This document shows, piece by piece, positions 25,320-34,899 of a stretch of 64,000 nt of DNA (position 1 is the first letter of the stretch; the number at the start of each line of letters is the position of its first letter). Made by a program: the position numbers and the translations under genes. This DNA is from an uncultured Chitinophaga sp. GTDB lineage: Bacteria; Bacteroidota; Bacteroidia; Chitinophagales; Chitinophagaceae. The stretch covers positions 1 to 64,000 of the forward strand of contig NZ_CAMLHC010000027.1 in the NCBI RefSeq assembly GCF_946479755.1. The letters run 5' to 3'. The notes beneath the pieces were generated by a model. That model ran no database searches. It worked only from the letters and a program-made list of their open reading frames with translations, and was not told the origin of the DNA.

Positions 25320-26726
25320 ATGAAAATAGCATTCCATGGTGCGGCCCGCACCGTTACCGGCTCCAAGCACCTGATCACACTGAAGAACGGAAAAAAGATC
25401 CTGCTGGACTGCGGCATGTTTCAAGGCATGGGCGCAGAAACCGATGAACTGAACAGAGACTTTGGCTTTGACCCGGCTGAAGTCAGGTATATGATCCTCT
25501 CCCACGCCCATATCGACCACTCCGGCCTGATTCCCCGCCTGGTGAAAATGGGCTACAGCGGCGATATCTACTGCACGCCCGGTACCCGCGACCTCACCGA
25601 GATACTGCTGCTCGACTCCGCAGAAATACAGGAAGATGATGTGAAGTTCACCAACAAAAAAAGAGCGAACGAAGGCAAACCATATGTGCTGCCCCTGTAC
25701 ACCGTAGAAGACGCCAAAAAGGCGATCCGGTCACTGAAACCAGTCGGCAAGTACAACACCTGGATCGATATTGATCCGGACATACAGGTGATGTTTACCG
25801 ATGCCGGCCATATCGTAGGCGCCGCCTCCGTGCACCTGCGCATCACGGAAAACGGTAAAACAGAACAGATCTCTTTCAGTGGCGATATCGGCCGGTATAA
25901 TGACGCCATCCTCAAATCACCCGCTACCTTTCCCCAGGCAGACTACATCCTCATTGAGTCCACCTACGGCAGCACCCTGCATGCTGACGCAGCTCCCGCC
26001 GATGCGGAACTGCTGCGGTATATCAAGGAAACCTGCGTGGAAAAAAGAGGGAAGCTGATCATCCCGGCATTCAGCGTAGGCCGTACACAGGAGCTGCTGT
26101 ATGCCCTGAACAAAGCACAGATCAACGGCACCCTCCCCAGGGTGGACATCTTCGTGGACAGCCCGCTGTCTACCGAAGCTACGGCCGTTACCAAAGCGCA
26201 TCCGGAAGTATTTAACCGGGAAGTGTCTGACCTGCTGAAACGGGACAACGATCCGTTCGATTTCCCGGGACTGCATTACGTAAAATCGGTAGATGAATCT
26301 AAAGGGCTGAACTTCCGCAGGGAGCCCTGCGTGATCATCTCCGCCTCCGGAATGGCGGAAGCCGGCCGTGTGAAACATCATATCGCCAACAACATCGACG
26401 AAGAACGCAACACTATCCTCATCGTAGGCTATTGCGAACCACAATCGCTGGGCGGACGGTTAATGCGCGGTGCCAAAGAAGTATCGATCTATGGTACCCG
26501 TTACGCAGTGAAAGCGGAAGTAGGCGTTATCCGCTCCATGAGCGCACATGGCGACTATGAAGATCTCAGCCAGTGGCTCGCCTGCCAGCACCCCGGCGAC
26601 ATAAAGAAACTATTCCTCGTGCACGGTGAATACGACGTACAAACGATCTTCAAAAACTGGCTGTTCAAAAAAGGCTTCCTCGATATAGAAATCCCGGAAA
26701 GACATTATGAAATTGGTTTGAGATAA
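25320..26726 (+). CDS. MBL-fold beta-CASP RNA-processing-type exonuclease
   Basis: The 468-aa protein belongs to the metallo-beta-lactamase beta-CASP group, cytoplasmic. The zinc motif His62-x-His64-x-Asp66-His67 is in SHAHIDHSG. Later metal ligands are in DAGHIVGAAS and the C-terminal MSAHGDYEDL and LVHGE motifs. The beta-CASP insert spans about 210-370 (STYGSTLH, FSVGRTQELLYAL, SASGMAEAGRVKHH). Related bacterial proteins act as RNases or mRNA 3'-end-processing homologues. The precise substrate is unknown. Confidence 0.92.
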   Translation: MKIAFHGAARTVTGSKHLITLKNGKKILLDCGMFQGMGAETDELNRDFGFDPAEVRYMILSHAHIDHSGLIPRLVKMGYSGDIYCTPGTRDLTEILLLDSAEIQEDDVKFTNKKRANEGKPYVLPLYTVEDAKKAIRSLKPVGKYNTWIDIDPDIQVMFTDAGHIVGAASVHLRITENGKTEQISFSGDIGRYNDAILKSPATFPQADYILIESTYGSTLHADAAPADAELLRYIKETCVEKRGKLIIPAFSVGRTQELLYALNKAQINGTLPRVDIFVDSPLSTEATAVTKAHPEVFNREVSDLLKRDNDPFDFPGLHYVKSVDESKGLNFRREPCVIISASGMAEAGRVKHHIANNIDEERNTILIVGYCEPQSLGGRLMRGAKEVSIYGTRYAVKAEVGVIRSMSAHGDYEDLSQWLACQHPGDIKKLFLVHGEYDVQTIFKNWLFKKGFLDIEIPERHYEIGLR

Positions 26727-26731
26727 CCGGC

Positions 26732-26774
26732 CATGAATAACGGGTTACAGATCCGCTGTAATCCGTTATTCATG
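26732..26774. terminator. 19-bp hairpin between convergent genes
   Basis: Arms 26732-26750 and 26756-26774 pair with a single mismatch around a five-base loop. There is no U-tract on either side. The stop codon of the leftward sensor kinase (26766) lies inside the right arm. It probably limits read-through from both genes. Confidence 0.6.
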
Positions 26775-29700
26775 TACATAAGGAAACCAGATATTAACCC
26801 TTGTCCCCGTGGCGTTTCCGGCGCCGTCATTCAAATCTTCGATATCAAAGCTGGCATCCATATTAAAACGGCTGTTGTACAGCTGTAACCTGTCGCGCGT
26901 GATCTGAAGCCCGCGGGAGTAGTGCTGACCGTCCCCTTTGCGGAGCGCTGCCGATCTGGCCCTGCCGATACCGTTATCTTCGATGGTGCATAATACCCTG
27001 TCGCCTATACGGGCGAACATGATCCTGATTTTTCCTTTATCAGGGATATGCAGGATACCATGCCAGATAGCGTTCTCCACGAATGGTTGCAGGATCATGG
27101 TGGGTATCTCCACGAAATCCGGTTCCAGTTCAGGATCTACGATGAACTCATACTCAAAGGCATCTGCGAAGCGCAGCTTTTCCAGCTCGAGGTAGTTAGT
27201 GAGCATATTCACCTCTTTGGACACAGGAATGTTATTCAGTTGCGAGTTGTCCAGCACATTACGGATAAGCCGTGCAAACCGCGCCAGGTAGGCAAGCGCC
27301 TGCTCCGTTTCACTCTTCATCATAAATGTCTGGATAGAATTCAGCGCATTGAAAATAAAGTGCGGGTTCATTTGTGCCCGCAGGGCTTTCATTTCCAGCT
27401 GGGCCATCTGTTGCTGAATAGCGGCCCGCTCACGCGCCTCTTTCTTTACCGAGGAAATACGCAGCCTGATATAAAGGTATATCAGTCCCGCCGCCAGCAG
27501 CACGCACAGTACACGGAACCAGGGCGTTTGCCAGAATGCCGGCCGGATAAATATTTTCAGTTCGCTGATATGCAGCGAGGTAGTGCCGGCAGAATTAACC
27601 GCTCTTACCCGGAAAGTATAACTCCCCGGTGCCAGGTTGGTATACTTGGCCACCAGTATGTTTTCCGCGCTCACCCAGTCTTCGTCCAGCCCCTCCAGCT
27701 GATAGAAGTAACGGATCTTCTCCTGGTGATACGACAGGCTTTTAAATTCTATGCTGATGATATTCTGGCGGTGATTCAGCTCAACAGGCTTATTGCCGCG
27801 CAGCGCTTCTTCTATCAGCACAATACTGTCCAACGCTTTCATATTGACGATAGTCACATCGGGCGGAGGTGGCGCCACTTCCAGCTTATCGGGTTCAAAT
27901 ACCACGAAATGGTCTGACGCTCCTACCAGCAGCCTGCCGTCTTTCAGCCAGGAAATGCGGCGGCGTACCTTGCGGGAGTTATCAATGATATCGTCGTTCT
28001 GCGTAAATGTCTCCAGCTTGCCGCCGGGGATGGTGTAGCGGTAAAACCCATAAGGCGTGATGAACCAGAATTTCTCACGGGCATCTTCCCGGATATTCAG
28101 CACCCATTCGTCAAAGAGCTGCCCGTCAATCCTGACGGGTATGTAGGTATCCTGCCGGGTCTTGTACATCCACAGTCCGTGATCAGTGCCCGCCAGTAGC
28201 GTGCTGTCATTATATCTCACGAGGGAGGTAACATTGTTATAACTGTGCTGGAGCCATTCAAAATTCTGCCGGGTAACGATCTTTCGTTTATGCGGGTCAA
28301 AGAGGATCAACCCGCCGCCGCTGGAAGCCAGCCATAGCAGCGAATCCTGCTCTGTCACGATCTGCAGCACCGACAAAGGACGTTTCAGCGAATCCGTGAT
28401 TTCATGGTAATAGGTAAACTGGTTGGTGCGCGGGTCCCAGCTGGCCAGGCCACGCTTATAAAGACCGATCCACACTACGGTATCCCCTTGCACCAGCAGG
28501 CGCAGTAACGTCTGTTCATGGAGCGCCGGGGACGTGAGATGCCGGATAAACCGTCCCGTAGCGGGATTGAAAAGCGACAGGTTACCGTTTTCCTGCCCTA
28601 CGAGGATAGTTCCGTTTTTCAGTTCCCCGAAAGTCCATACCAGTCCCCGTTGCTCCGGGATGGTCGTTGTAGTATCGTCGCCATGAAAGTAGTTGCCCAG
28701 CAATTCCAGCCGGGAAGACAACCGGCTGAAGCCTTTTCCCCAGTACCCCACATATACGTCGCCGTTAGTAGCCTGGTAAATACCTGTCACTTCCGCTGCC
28801 GGCAGCCGTTCTGTGGTTTTGTCAAAGACGGTGCGGTGGTCGAGCATACGGAAAGAAGTGTTGTGAATACTGAGGATGTTCACGCCCCGGTCGGTGCCTA
28901 TCCAGAGGTGGCCTTCCCGGTCGCTCAGCATACAGTTGGCTTCGTAGTCGTAATGAAATCCTCTTTCATCCGCGTTATCGCTGGTGATGTTGAAATCGAA
29001 CCGTTGCAGGGAGTCGTTCAGCCGGAAGATGCCACCTTTTTCCGTAGCCACCCAGAGTTGCTGGTTTCCGTCTGTCATGACATCAAAAATATGATCGGCT
29101 TCAGGGGTATTGAAGCGGTGCTCCCGCAGTGTATTGGCAGTGGGCGTGTATTCGTAGAGGATACCTTTTCGCCCTGCCAGCCATATGCGGTGGCGTTTAT
29201 CGGTATAAATCTTTTTAAAGCTGTTGCGTATATCCAGTACCGGCAAGTGTCCGGGATTGTGACGGGGAGAGAACAGCTGCTTCCGGTGGCGGTCAAGAAT
29301 ATACAGATGTTCTTCTCCGCTGAGCCAGAGGTTTCCGGATTCGTCTTCCATAATGCCGTCCTGCATTTGCAGACGGTCTGCTTCGGGCACCATGGAAGCC
29401 TTATGGAAGCTGAAAGAGTGTTCGTCGAACTGCATGAGGCCGTCGCGGGTGGTGGCCCATATAACGCCGCTGTGGTCCTGTATGATGTTACTGCATTGCA
29501 GCCCTTCCGGCAGTTCCGCCCTGTCTGCTACTTTCAGGGTTTTGATGAGCATCGTCACCGGATCGTATACACGAATATTGTCCGGGGTGCCCATCCAGAT
29601 GCGGCCGCGGTTATCTTCACAGAGGCAGATATCATCGTAGTAGATGGAACCCGGCACCCGGTCGAAGTTGGCCATGGTAACGAGGTTGGTACCATCGTAC

Positions 29701-29933
29701 CGTTGCAGGGCGGTGCTGGCGATCCAGATAAACCCTTTACGGTCCTGCAGGATAGCGGATACGTGGTTGCTGGCAAGGCCGTTGCTGATATCAAGATGCC
29801 GGAAATGATAAGAAATGTTTTCCTGCTGCGCGCTGGCAGTAAACATTACAAAAAGGCAGCACAACAACGAGAAGAGATACCTCGTTGTGCGATACCGTAA
29901 TGGGGCGATTGACCAGATAATCTGTTCGATCAT
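26766..29933 (-). CDS. two-component propeller sensor kinase, LytS-type
   Basis: The 1055-aa membrane sensor has a signal/anchor near the start (LFSLLCCLFVMFTASAQ). It has two beta-propellers made of repeats such as ILQDRKGFIWIAS and LWIGTDRG (about 40-690) and a Y_Y_Y domain (about 700-790, ending GSYTFRVRAVNSAG). One transmembrane helix follows (VLCVLLAAGLIYLYI), then a His_kinase domain with MNPHFIFNALNSIQTF and an HATPase with DNGIGRA. I use the ATG at 29933; a longer in-frame start at 29993 is less likely. Such kinases usually pair with LytTR regulators, but none adjoins. The nearest regulator is the AraC gene 73 bases upstream, on the same strand. The signal is unknown. Confidence 0.9.
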   Translation of the reverse strand: MIEQIIWSIAPLRYRTTRYLFSLLCCLFVMFTASAQQENISYHFRHLDISNGLASNHVSAILQDRKGFIWIASTALQRYDGTNLVTMANFDRVPGSIYYDDICLCEDNRGRIWMGTPDNIRVYDPVTMLIKTLKVADRAELPEGLQCSNIIQDHSGVIWATTRDGLMQFDEHSFSFHKASMVPEADRLQMQDGIMEDESGNLWLSGEEHLYILDRHRKQLFSPRHNPGHLPVLDIRNSFKKIYTDKRHRIWLAGRKGILYEYTPTANTLREHRFNTPEADHIFDVMTDGNQQLWVATEKGGIFRLNDSLQRFDFNITSDNADERGFHYDYEANCMLSDREGHLWIGTDRGVNILSIHNTSFRMLDHRTVFDKTTERLPAAEVTGIYQATNGDVYVGYWGKGFSRLSSRLELLGNYFHGDDTTTTIPEQRGLVWTFGELKNGTILVGQENGNLSLFNPATGRFIRHLTSPALHEQTLLRLLVQGDTVVWIGLYKRGLASWDPRTNQFTYYHEITDSLKRPLSVLQIVTEQDSLLWLASSGGGLILFDPHKRKIVTRQNFEWLQHSYNNVTSLVRYNDSTLLAGTDHGLWMYKTRQDTYIPVRIDGQLFDEWVLNIREDAREKFWFITPYGFYRYTIPGGKLETFTQNDDIIDNSRKVRRRISWLKDGRLLVGASDHFVVFEPDKLEVAPPPPDVTIVNMKALDSIVLIEEALRGNKPVELNHRQNIISIEFKSLSYHQEKIRYFYQLEGLDEDWVSAENILVAKYTNLAPGSYTFRVRAVNSAGTTSLHISELKIFIRPAFWQTPWFRVLCVLLAAGLIYLYIRLRISSVKKEARERAAIQQQMAQLEMKALRAQMNPHFIFNALNSIQTFMMKSETEQALAYLARFARLIRNVLDNSQLNNIPVSKEVNMLTNYLELEKLRFADAFEYEFIVDPELEPDFVEIPTMILQPFVENAIWHGILHIPDKGKIRIMFARIGDRVLCTIEDNGIGRARSAALRKGDGQHYSRGLQITRDRLQLYNSRFNMDASFDIEDLNDGAGNATGTRVNIWFPYVHE

Positions 29934-30006
29934 GGTGTTCAGGAAAATGTGGCTGTAAGATAAATGTACTAAATGTTTGCCTTGATATTTCAAAAATCGG
30001 TCCCGC

Positions 30007-30792
30007 TTAATGTTGACGAAAATCTGTGGGACGGGAAAGCGTAAAATCGTAAAAAGCGTCGCTGAAGGGCCCTACGCCTGAATAACCCACGGTATAGGCT
30101 ATCTCCGAGATAGGCATCTGTGTTTTTAAGATCAGTTCCATGGCGCGGATCATCCGCAACGTTTTTACATACTGAAGAAAACTCATATGAATGGTAGACT
30201 GGAACAGGCGGGAGAAAGAGCGTTCGCTGAGGGCGAACCGTTTACTCACGTCAGCGATCACCAGTTTGCTGCCGATGTTCTCTTCCAGGTACTGCATGAT
30301 CTGCAGCAGCAGTGGGTGGTTGGTGCGGGGCAGCATAATGGGAAGCGATGTCTTGTTAAGCGTAGGCAACAGCTTCTTCATGGCTACCAGGAACTCGAAA
30401 TGGTGGTCCTGCGGCCCAACATGCCTGCCATCCCAGCATTCGGTGTGGTTGATCATCTGTATCAGCAGCTCGCTGGCCGGATAGATGCCCAGCTGGCTGT
30501 AAAAAGGATGTGTGTCATCGTCTGTGGCGTAAAAATACAGGGAGCGTAAGACGGTGGCCCAGCTACCGATTTCCAGTTCGTGGACCCAACCCTGTGGTAT
30601 CCAGAAGTAGTGGCGGGCAGGTACTACATAGTTTTTATTTTGTGTGGCGATGTAGGCCATACCACCCTCTACATAACTTAGCTGGCCCTTGGTATGGGTG
30701 TGAAAAGGAATCAGTTTCTCCGACTTCTCATGCATCACAAAAACAGCATCCGCTTGTTTATCAATCTCCGGCAAGGAGGCAATCAAACCCAT
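30007..30792 (-). CDS. AraC family transcriptional regulator
   Basis: The 261-aa protein has an N-terminal cupin (about 20-110, with HTKGQLSYVEGG and WIPQGWVHEL). Its C-terminal AraC DNA-binding domain has two helix-turn-helices (about 165-258: LVIADVSKRFALSERSFSRLF and ISEIAYTVGYSGVGPFSDAF). It is divergent from the TolC-HlyD-MFS operon, with only 111 bp between the start codons. It is therefore the likely regulator of that operon, activator or repressor unknown. The cupin suggests a small effector. Confidence 0.92.
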   Translation of the reverse strand: MGLIASLPEIDKQADAVFVMHEKSEKLIPFHTHTKGQLSYVEGGMAYIATQNKNYVVPARHYFWIPQGWVHELEIGSWATVLRSLYFYATDDDTHPFYSQLGIYPASELLIQMINHTECWDGRHVGPQDHHFEFLVAMKKLLPTLNKTSLPIMLPRTNHPLLLQIMQYLEENIGSKLVIADVSKRFALSERSFSRLFQSTIHMSFLQYVKTLRMIRAMELILKTQMPISEIAYTVGYSGVGPFSDAFYDFTLSRPTDFRQH

Positions 30793-30811
30793 GGTATATA
30801 ATTCTGTGAGG

Positions 30812-30819
30812 CAAAATTA
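30812..30819 (-). promoter_or_regulatory. -7 element for the AraC gene
   Basis: On the minus strand TAATTTTG fits TAnnTTTG, 20 bases upstream of the AraC start codon. No -33 box at normal spacing was found. Confidence 0.45.
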
Positions 30820-30883
30820 TAACATTGGCAGGAATAAAGAAAAGAATGGCAATTTCTCCGAAATTACATGTTTTCCGGTAGCC

Positions 30884-30891
30884 TAATTTTG
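30884..30891 (+). promoter_or_regulatory. -7 element for the efflux operon
   Basis: TAATTTTG at 30884-30891 lies only 12 bases before the ATG at 30904. If transcription starts about seven bases after it, the mRNA has a leader of about six bases or none. There is no -33 box at the usual place, which fits activation by the divergent AraC protein. Confidence 0.5.
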
Positions 30892-30903
30892 CGCCCGGAA
30901 ATT

Positions 30904-32223
30904 ATGAACAGCAGCAATACACTCCTCGTGGCTGTCGCCCTTCTAATGGTGCAAACGGCCACCGGGCAAGCCACAGACACGCTCAGGACCTCCTTGCAGG
31001 AGATCTGGCAGAAAGCAGAAGCACACAGCCGTCAGGTTAAAATTACCCGGGAAGCGGCAGACATCGCCAGCGAAGAAGTAAAAGACACCCGGCTGGAGAG
31101 ACTCCCCGAAGTCGGCATCACCGGCAGCGCCGAAGTAGCTTCCAACCTGGCCATCTACGAAAACGGCATCTTCGCCCGGCCGACCGAACAACATGAAGTG
31201 ATCCACAACCTCTATAAAGTGGGCGCCGACTTTTACCTCAACCTCTACCACGGCAGTAAGCTCCATCTGAAAATAACGGAAAACAAGCTGTTGCAGCAGA
31301 TCGCCGGCATCAAAAAAGAAGAGACCTTATCTGCGGTCCGCTACCAATCGGCCGTACTGTACCTCGATCTGCAGAAGTCCTTCCTCTTCCGCGAGCTGAT
31401 ACTGGAGGATATTGCCGACCAGGAAAAACAGCTGGAAGAAATCAAAGCTTTCCACCGCAACGGTACCGTCCTGAAAAGCGATGTGCTCCGCGTGGAGCTG
31501 GACCTTTCCCGCCGCAAGATGACGCAGGTGACGATCGAAAACGATATCCGCATCGCTACCCAGAAACTGAATATCCTCATCGGTGAGCCGGACGCCCGCG
31601 CTATTCTGCCGGCAGTGTTCCACGAAACGGATAAACAGCCTTACGCATACGACCACTACCTCGAACAGGCGCTGGAACACTCTTTCCCTTATCATATCTC
31701 GGAGAAAAAAACAGCGCTCAGCAAAACCAACCTGCAACAGGTGAAGTCGAACGTCATGCCTAAGATCGGGTTATACGGAGACTACTGGTATTCCAATCCG
31801 CAGATCTTCCTCTTTCCCTACAACCCCGCCTGGTACTCACTGGGCGTGACCGGTGTCAAACTTGCCTGGCCTGTTTCCTCCCTATACCATAACATTCATA
31901 AGGTACGTGCCGCCAAACTGGAACTGGAGAAAGAAGAAGAAGCCCATCATGATATGGAAGATAAAGTGCGGCAGCAGGTATGGGAAGCGTATCACCGCTA
32001 CCAGGAATCGCTGGTACAGATCGGCGTTTCGACGGACAACGTAGCGCAGGCCACGGAAAATGCCCGCATCATTAAAAACACCTACTTCAAACAAACCGCG
32101 CTGATCACCGATCTGCTCGACGCAGACGTGCAGCTGCTCAGGACCCGCTTTGAACTGGCGTCCGCCCGCATTGCGGCGGAACAGAAATTCTACTTACTGC
32201 AAAATATAATCGGCGTTTTATAA
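30904..32223 (+). CDS. TolC family outer-membrane efflux protein
   Basis: The 439-aa outer-membrane channel of a tripartite efflux pump. It has a signal peptide (about 1-22, VALLMVQTATGQA) and two outer-membrane-efflux repeats made of long amphipathic helices. The start MNSSNTLLVAV is chosen since upstream codons lie in the promoter. First gene of a three-gene operon: the membrane-fusion gene starts one base after its stop. It forms the exit duct for the HlyD-like and MFS proteins that follow. Confidence 0.9.
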   Translation: MNSSNTLLVAVALLMVQTATGQATDTLRTSLQEIWQKAEAHSRQVKITREAADIASEEVKDTRLERLPEVGITGSAEVASNLAIYENGIFARPTEQHEVIHNLYKVGADFYLNLYHGSKLHLKITENKLLQQIAGIKKEETLSAVRYQSAVLYLDLQKSFLFRELILEDIADQEKQLEEIKAFHRNGTVLKSDVLRVELDLSRRKMTQVTIENDIRIATQKLNILIGEPDARAILPAVFHETDKQPYAYDHYLEQALEHSFPYHISEKKTALSKTNLQQVKSNVMPKIGLYGDYWYSNPQIFLFPYNPAWYSLGVTGVKLAWPVSSLYHNIHKVRAAKLELEKEEEAHHDMEDKVRQQVWEAYHRYQESLVQIGVSTDNVAQATENARIIKNTYFKQTALITDLLDADVQLLRTRFELASARIAAEQKFYLLQNIIGVL

Positions 32224-32224
32224 G

Positions 32225-33292
32225 ATGAAAAAAAAGTATACGGTCTCCGACCGCCTCGTTACCACTATCACCGGATGGATAGCCGGCATCACTATTCTCG
32301 GTTTAGCCATTTGGGGCATCTGCACCTTATGGGAATATCGCGTGTATGAAACCACCAACGACGCGCAGGTGCAAGAGTATGTCAACCCTGTTATTTCGCG
32401 GGCGGGTGGCTTTATCGTGGCCGTAAGGTTCGAGGAAAACCAGCCCGTTAAAAAAGGAGATACTCTCCTTGTGATAGACAACCGGGAATACACCCTGCAG
32501 GTAGCACAGACGGCGGCGGCCATCCAAAAGGCGGAAGCCCAGCTGACAGTATTGGAAAGCAATATCCATACCCTGGAACGCAATGCCGGCGCCGTTAAAG
32601 CGCAGACCAAAGCCAATGCGGCCAAACTATGGAAACAACAGCTCGACTATGACCGCTACGCTGAATTGTATAAAGAGGAATCCGCCACCAAACAAAAACT
32701 GGAAGACATGCAGGCCGCACTTGATGTCAACAGCAACGACTATCAGTCTTCCGTCGAAAGTTTCAACGCAGCCACTTCCAGAATAGAAGATATCAGAACA
32801 GAAAAAGCGGTGGTGCAGGCAGACATTGCCCGGCTGAAAGCGTTGCTGAAGCGCAATGAGCTGGATGTGAGCTACACCGTTATCACCGCCTCGTACAACG
32901 GCAGGATGGGCCGGCGAAGCATCGAAGTCGGACAAATGATCGACGCCGGTGAGGTGCTGGCATACATCGTTAACAACGAAACAGACAAATGGGTGGTGGC
33001 CAACTACAAAGAAACACAGGTACACCATATGCATATAGGCGATACCGTGAAACTACAGGTAGATGCCTTCCCCGACAGGACTTTCAAAGGTACCATCATC
33101 TCCCTGTCTCCCGCTACCGGTTCCAGCTTTTCGCTGCTGCCGCCGGACAACTCCACCGGCAACTATGTGAAAATTGTGCAGCGTGTGCCTGTCCGTATCC
33201 GTGTAGACGGGAAACGCACGGACATAGACATCCTGAAAGCAGGGATGAACGTGAACGTATACACGCCTAAAAAACAACAGCATCATGGCTAA
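32225..33292 (+). CDS. HlyD/EmrA-type membrane fusion protein
   Basis: The 355-aa periplasmic adaptor of the efflux pump. A single N-terminal transmembrane helix (about 13-37) is followed by a biotinyl-lipoyl-like half motif (VISRAGGFIVAVRFEENQPV, then KKGDTLLVID). Next comes a coiled-coil hairpin (about 90-190). The second lipoyl half and beta-barrel follow (YTVITASYNGRMGRRSIEVGQ, IVNNETDKWVVANYKETQ). It overlaps the start of the MFS gene by eight bases, indicating translational coupling. It resembles EmrA, which works with EmrB-type MFS transporters. Confidence 0.93.
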   Translation: MKKKYTVSDRLVTTITGWIAGITILGLAIWGICTLWEYRVYETTNDAQVQEYVNPVISRAGGFIVAVRFEENQPVKKGDTLLVIDNREYTLQVAQTAAAIQKAEAQLTVLESNIHTLERNAGAVKAQTKANAAKLWKQQLDYDRYAELYKEESATKQKLEDMQAALDVNSNDYQSSVESFNAATSRIEDIRTEKAVVQADIARLKALLKRNELDVSYTVITASYNGRMGRRSIEVGQMIDAGEVLAYIVNNETDKWVVANYKETQVHHMHIGDTVKLQVDAFPDRTFKGTIISLSPATGSSFSLLPPDNSTGNYVKIVQRVPVRIRVDGKRTDIDILKAGMNVNVYTPKKQQHHG

Positions 33293-34874
33293 CAGCATGC
33301 CCATTTTCAAACGTTGGGTACCCGGATGGGCCGTCAAGATCATCCTTTTTTCGCTGATCCTTCCCACCCTCGTGCTATTTTTCCTGCCTTTTGCCAACAT
33401 CAATGCCGCGGCGGGTTTTTACGGCAGTGAGCCGGCAGACATCCAGTTTTCCGTAGCGCTGTTTTATTCCGGCTATGTAGCTTTCTACAGCCTGGAAAGG
33501 CGCTTCTTTAACTACCTCGCGGCGAAAGAGTACTTCATCATTTTTACGATGCTGGAGGTGGTGACCACGCTGGTATGTTATCATACCGATGCCCTATACG
33601 TGCTTTTCCCAATGCGTTTTTTCCAGGGAATGCTTTTCTCCAGTACCGTCAACCTCTCGCTGTCGCTGATGTTTACCCGGCTGCGGACGGAGCGGGCCCG
33701 GGAGATCAGTTTCTCTGTGTTCTTCGGCATGCTGATCTGTGTTATACCGTTCAACAATCTCGTGACCGCCGACCTGATAGATGCCTACGACTTCAACATC
33801 GTTTACAAGGGAGCGCTGTTTTCCTACCTCCCCTGTTTATGCCTGATCATGCTAACCATGAACCATGTGCGGCTGAACGTGAAATTCCCGCTGGCGCGGC
33901 TGGACTGGCAGAGCTTTGTTTACTGGAGTATTGTGCTGACGTTACTGGGCTATATCACCATTTACGGCCAGGAATATTACTGGCTGGACGATTTGAGGAT
34001 ACGCTACAGTGTCATCGGCATGGTAGCTGCCACAGCGTTGTACCTGGTCAGGCAGCATGCAATGAAACATCCTTATCTCCATCTGGCCATCTTCCGTTTT
34101 CAGAATTTCAGGATGGGCATCTTCCTGATCTTCATCCTGTACATCTGTCGTTTTGCCGTTAACGTTACCAATAACTTTTTTACGACGGTGTTACGGCTGG
34201 ACCCTATACACGTGAGTTACGTCAACGTGATGAACCTCATGGGACTGATTATCGGGGTGATTGTTTCCGGCGCCATGATCCTTCAGAAAAAGAATATCCG
34301 CTACATCTGGCTGCCTGGTTTTCTGTTACTGCTGGCCTTTCACTTCAGTATGTTTTTTATTTTCAGCAACGAAGCCAACGAAAACAACTTTTATATTCCC
34401 CTGTTTGTACAGGGGCTGGGCGTGGGGATGATCATGGTGCCTACCATCGTGTATGCCGTATCTTCTGTGCCGGTGATCATCGGCGCTTCCGCGTCTTCTG
34501 TCTGCCTGGCTATTGGTTATATCGGTTTCTGCGCCAATGCTGCCATTACGAATTACTGCGATCTTTACTGCAAAAGCAGGCACTATAATGCTTTCCAGGA
34601 CCATCTAACGCAAACAGATCCTATGGCATTACAGGGCCTGGCATTACGTTCTCATCAGCTGCTTTCCAAAGGGCTGGCACATCAGCAAGCTGCCAAAGGA
34701 GCGCATAAATTACTGGTGGACGCTATCAACAAACAGGGCCAGATCCGTTTCGCCATGGACTACTACGAAATAATGGCCCTTATGCTGATCGCCACCCTGT
34801 TACTCATCGCCATCTTTCCTTCCTTGAACCGGACAGTGGTGTACCTGAGGTCACGCAGGATTGTACCTGCGTGA
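33285..34874 (+). CDS. MFS efflux transporter, EmrB/DHA2-like
   Basis: The 529-aa inner-membrane protein has about 14 hydrophobic segments, as expected for the DHA2 drug:proton antiporter group. The classic motif A is poorly conserved: the first loop reads LERRFFNYLAAKEYF. This suggests the diverged Bacteroidota branch found beside TolC and HlyD genes. Together with the two preceding genes it would form a complete EmrAB-TolC-like pump spanning both membranes. Substrate unknown. Its start codon overlaps the adaptor gene. Confidence 0.88.
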   Translation: MANSMPIFKRWVPGWAVKIILFSLILPTLVLFFLPFANINAAAGFYGSEPADIQFSVALFYSGYVAFYSLERRFFNYLAAKEYFIIFTMLEVVTTLVCYHTDALYVLFPMRFFQGMLFSSTVNLSLSLMFTRLRTERAREISFSVFFGMLICVIPFNNLVTADLIDAYDFNIVYKGALFSYLPCLCLIMLTMNHVRLNVKFPLARLDWQSFVYWSIVLTLLGYITIYGQEYYWLDDLRIRYSVIGMVAATALYLVRQHAMKHPYLHLAIFRFQNFRMGIFLIFILYICRFAVNVTNNFFTTVLRLDPIHVSYVNVMNLMGLIIGVIVSGAMILQKKNIRYIWLPGFLLLLAFHFSMFFIFSNEANENNFYIPLFVQGLGVGMIMVPTIVYAVSSVPVIIGASASSVCLAIGYIGFCANAAITNYCDLYCKSRHYNAFQDHLTQTDPMALQGLALRSHQLLSKGLAHQQAAKGAHKLLVDAINKQGQIRFAMDYYEIMALMLIATLLLIAIFPSLNRTVVYLRSRRIVPA

Positions 34875-34899
34875 TGCATATCATGCAAAAAAACATGTA

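Noticed and set aside
28518..29900. 460-residue plus-strand frame opposite the propeller kinase
   Set aside because: Antisense of clear propeller repeats; no recognisable domain.
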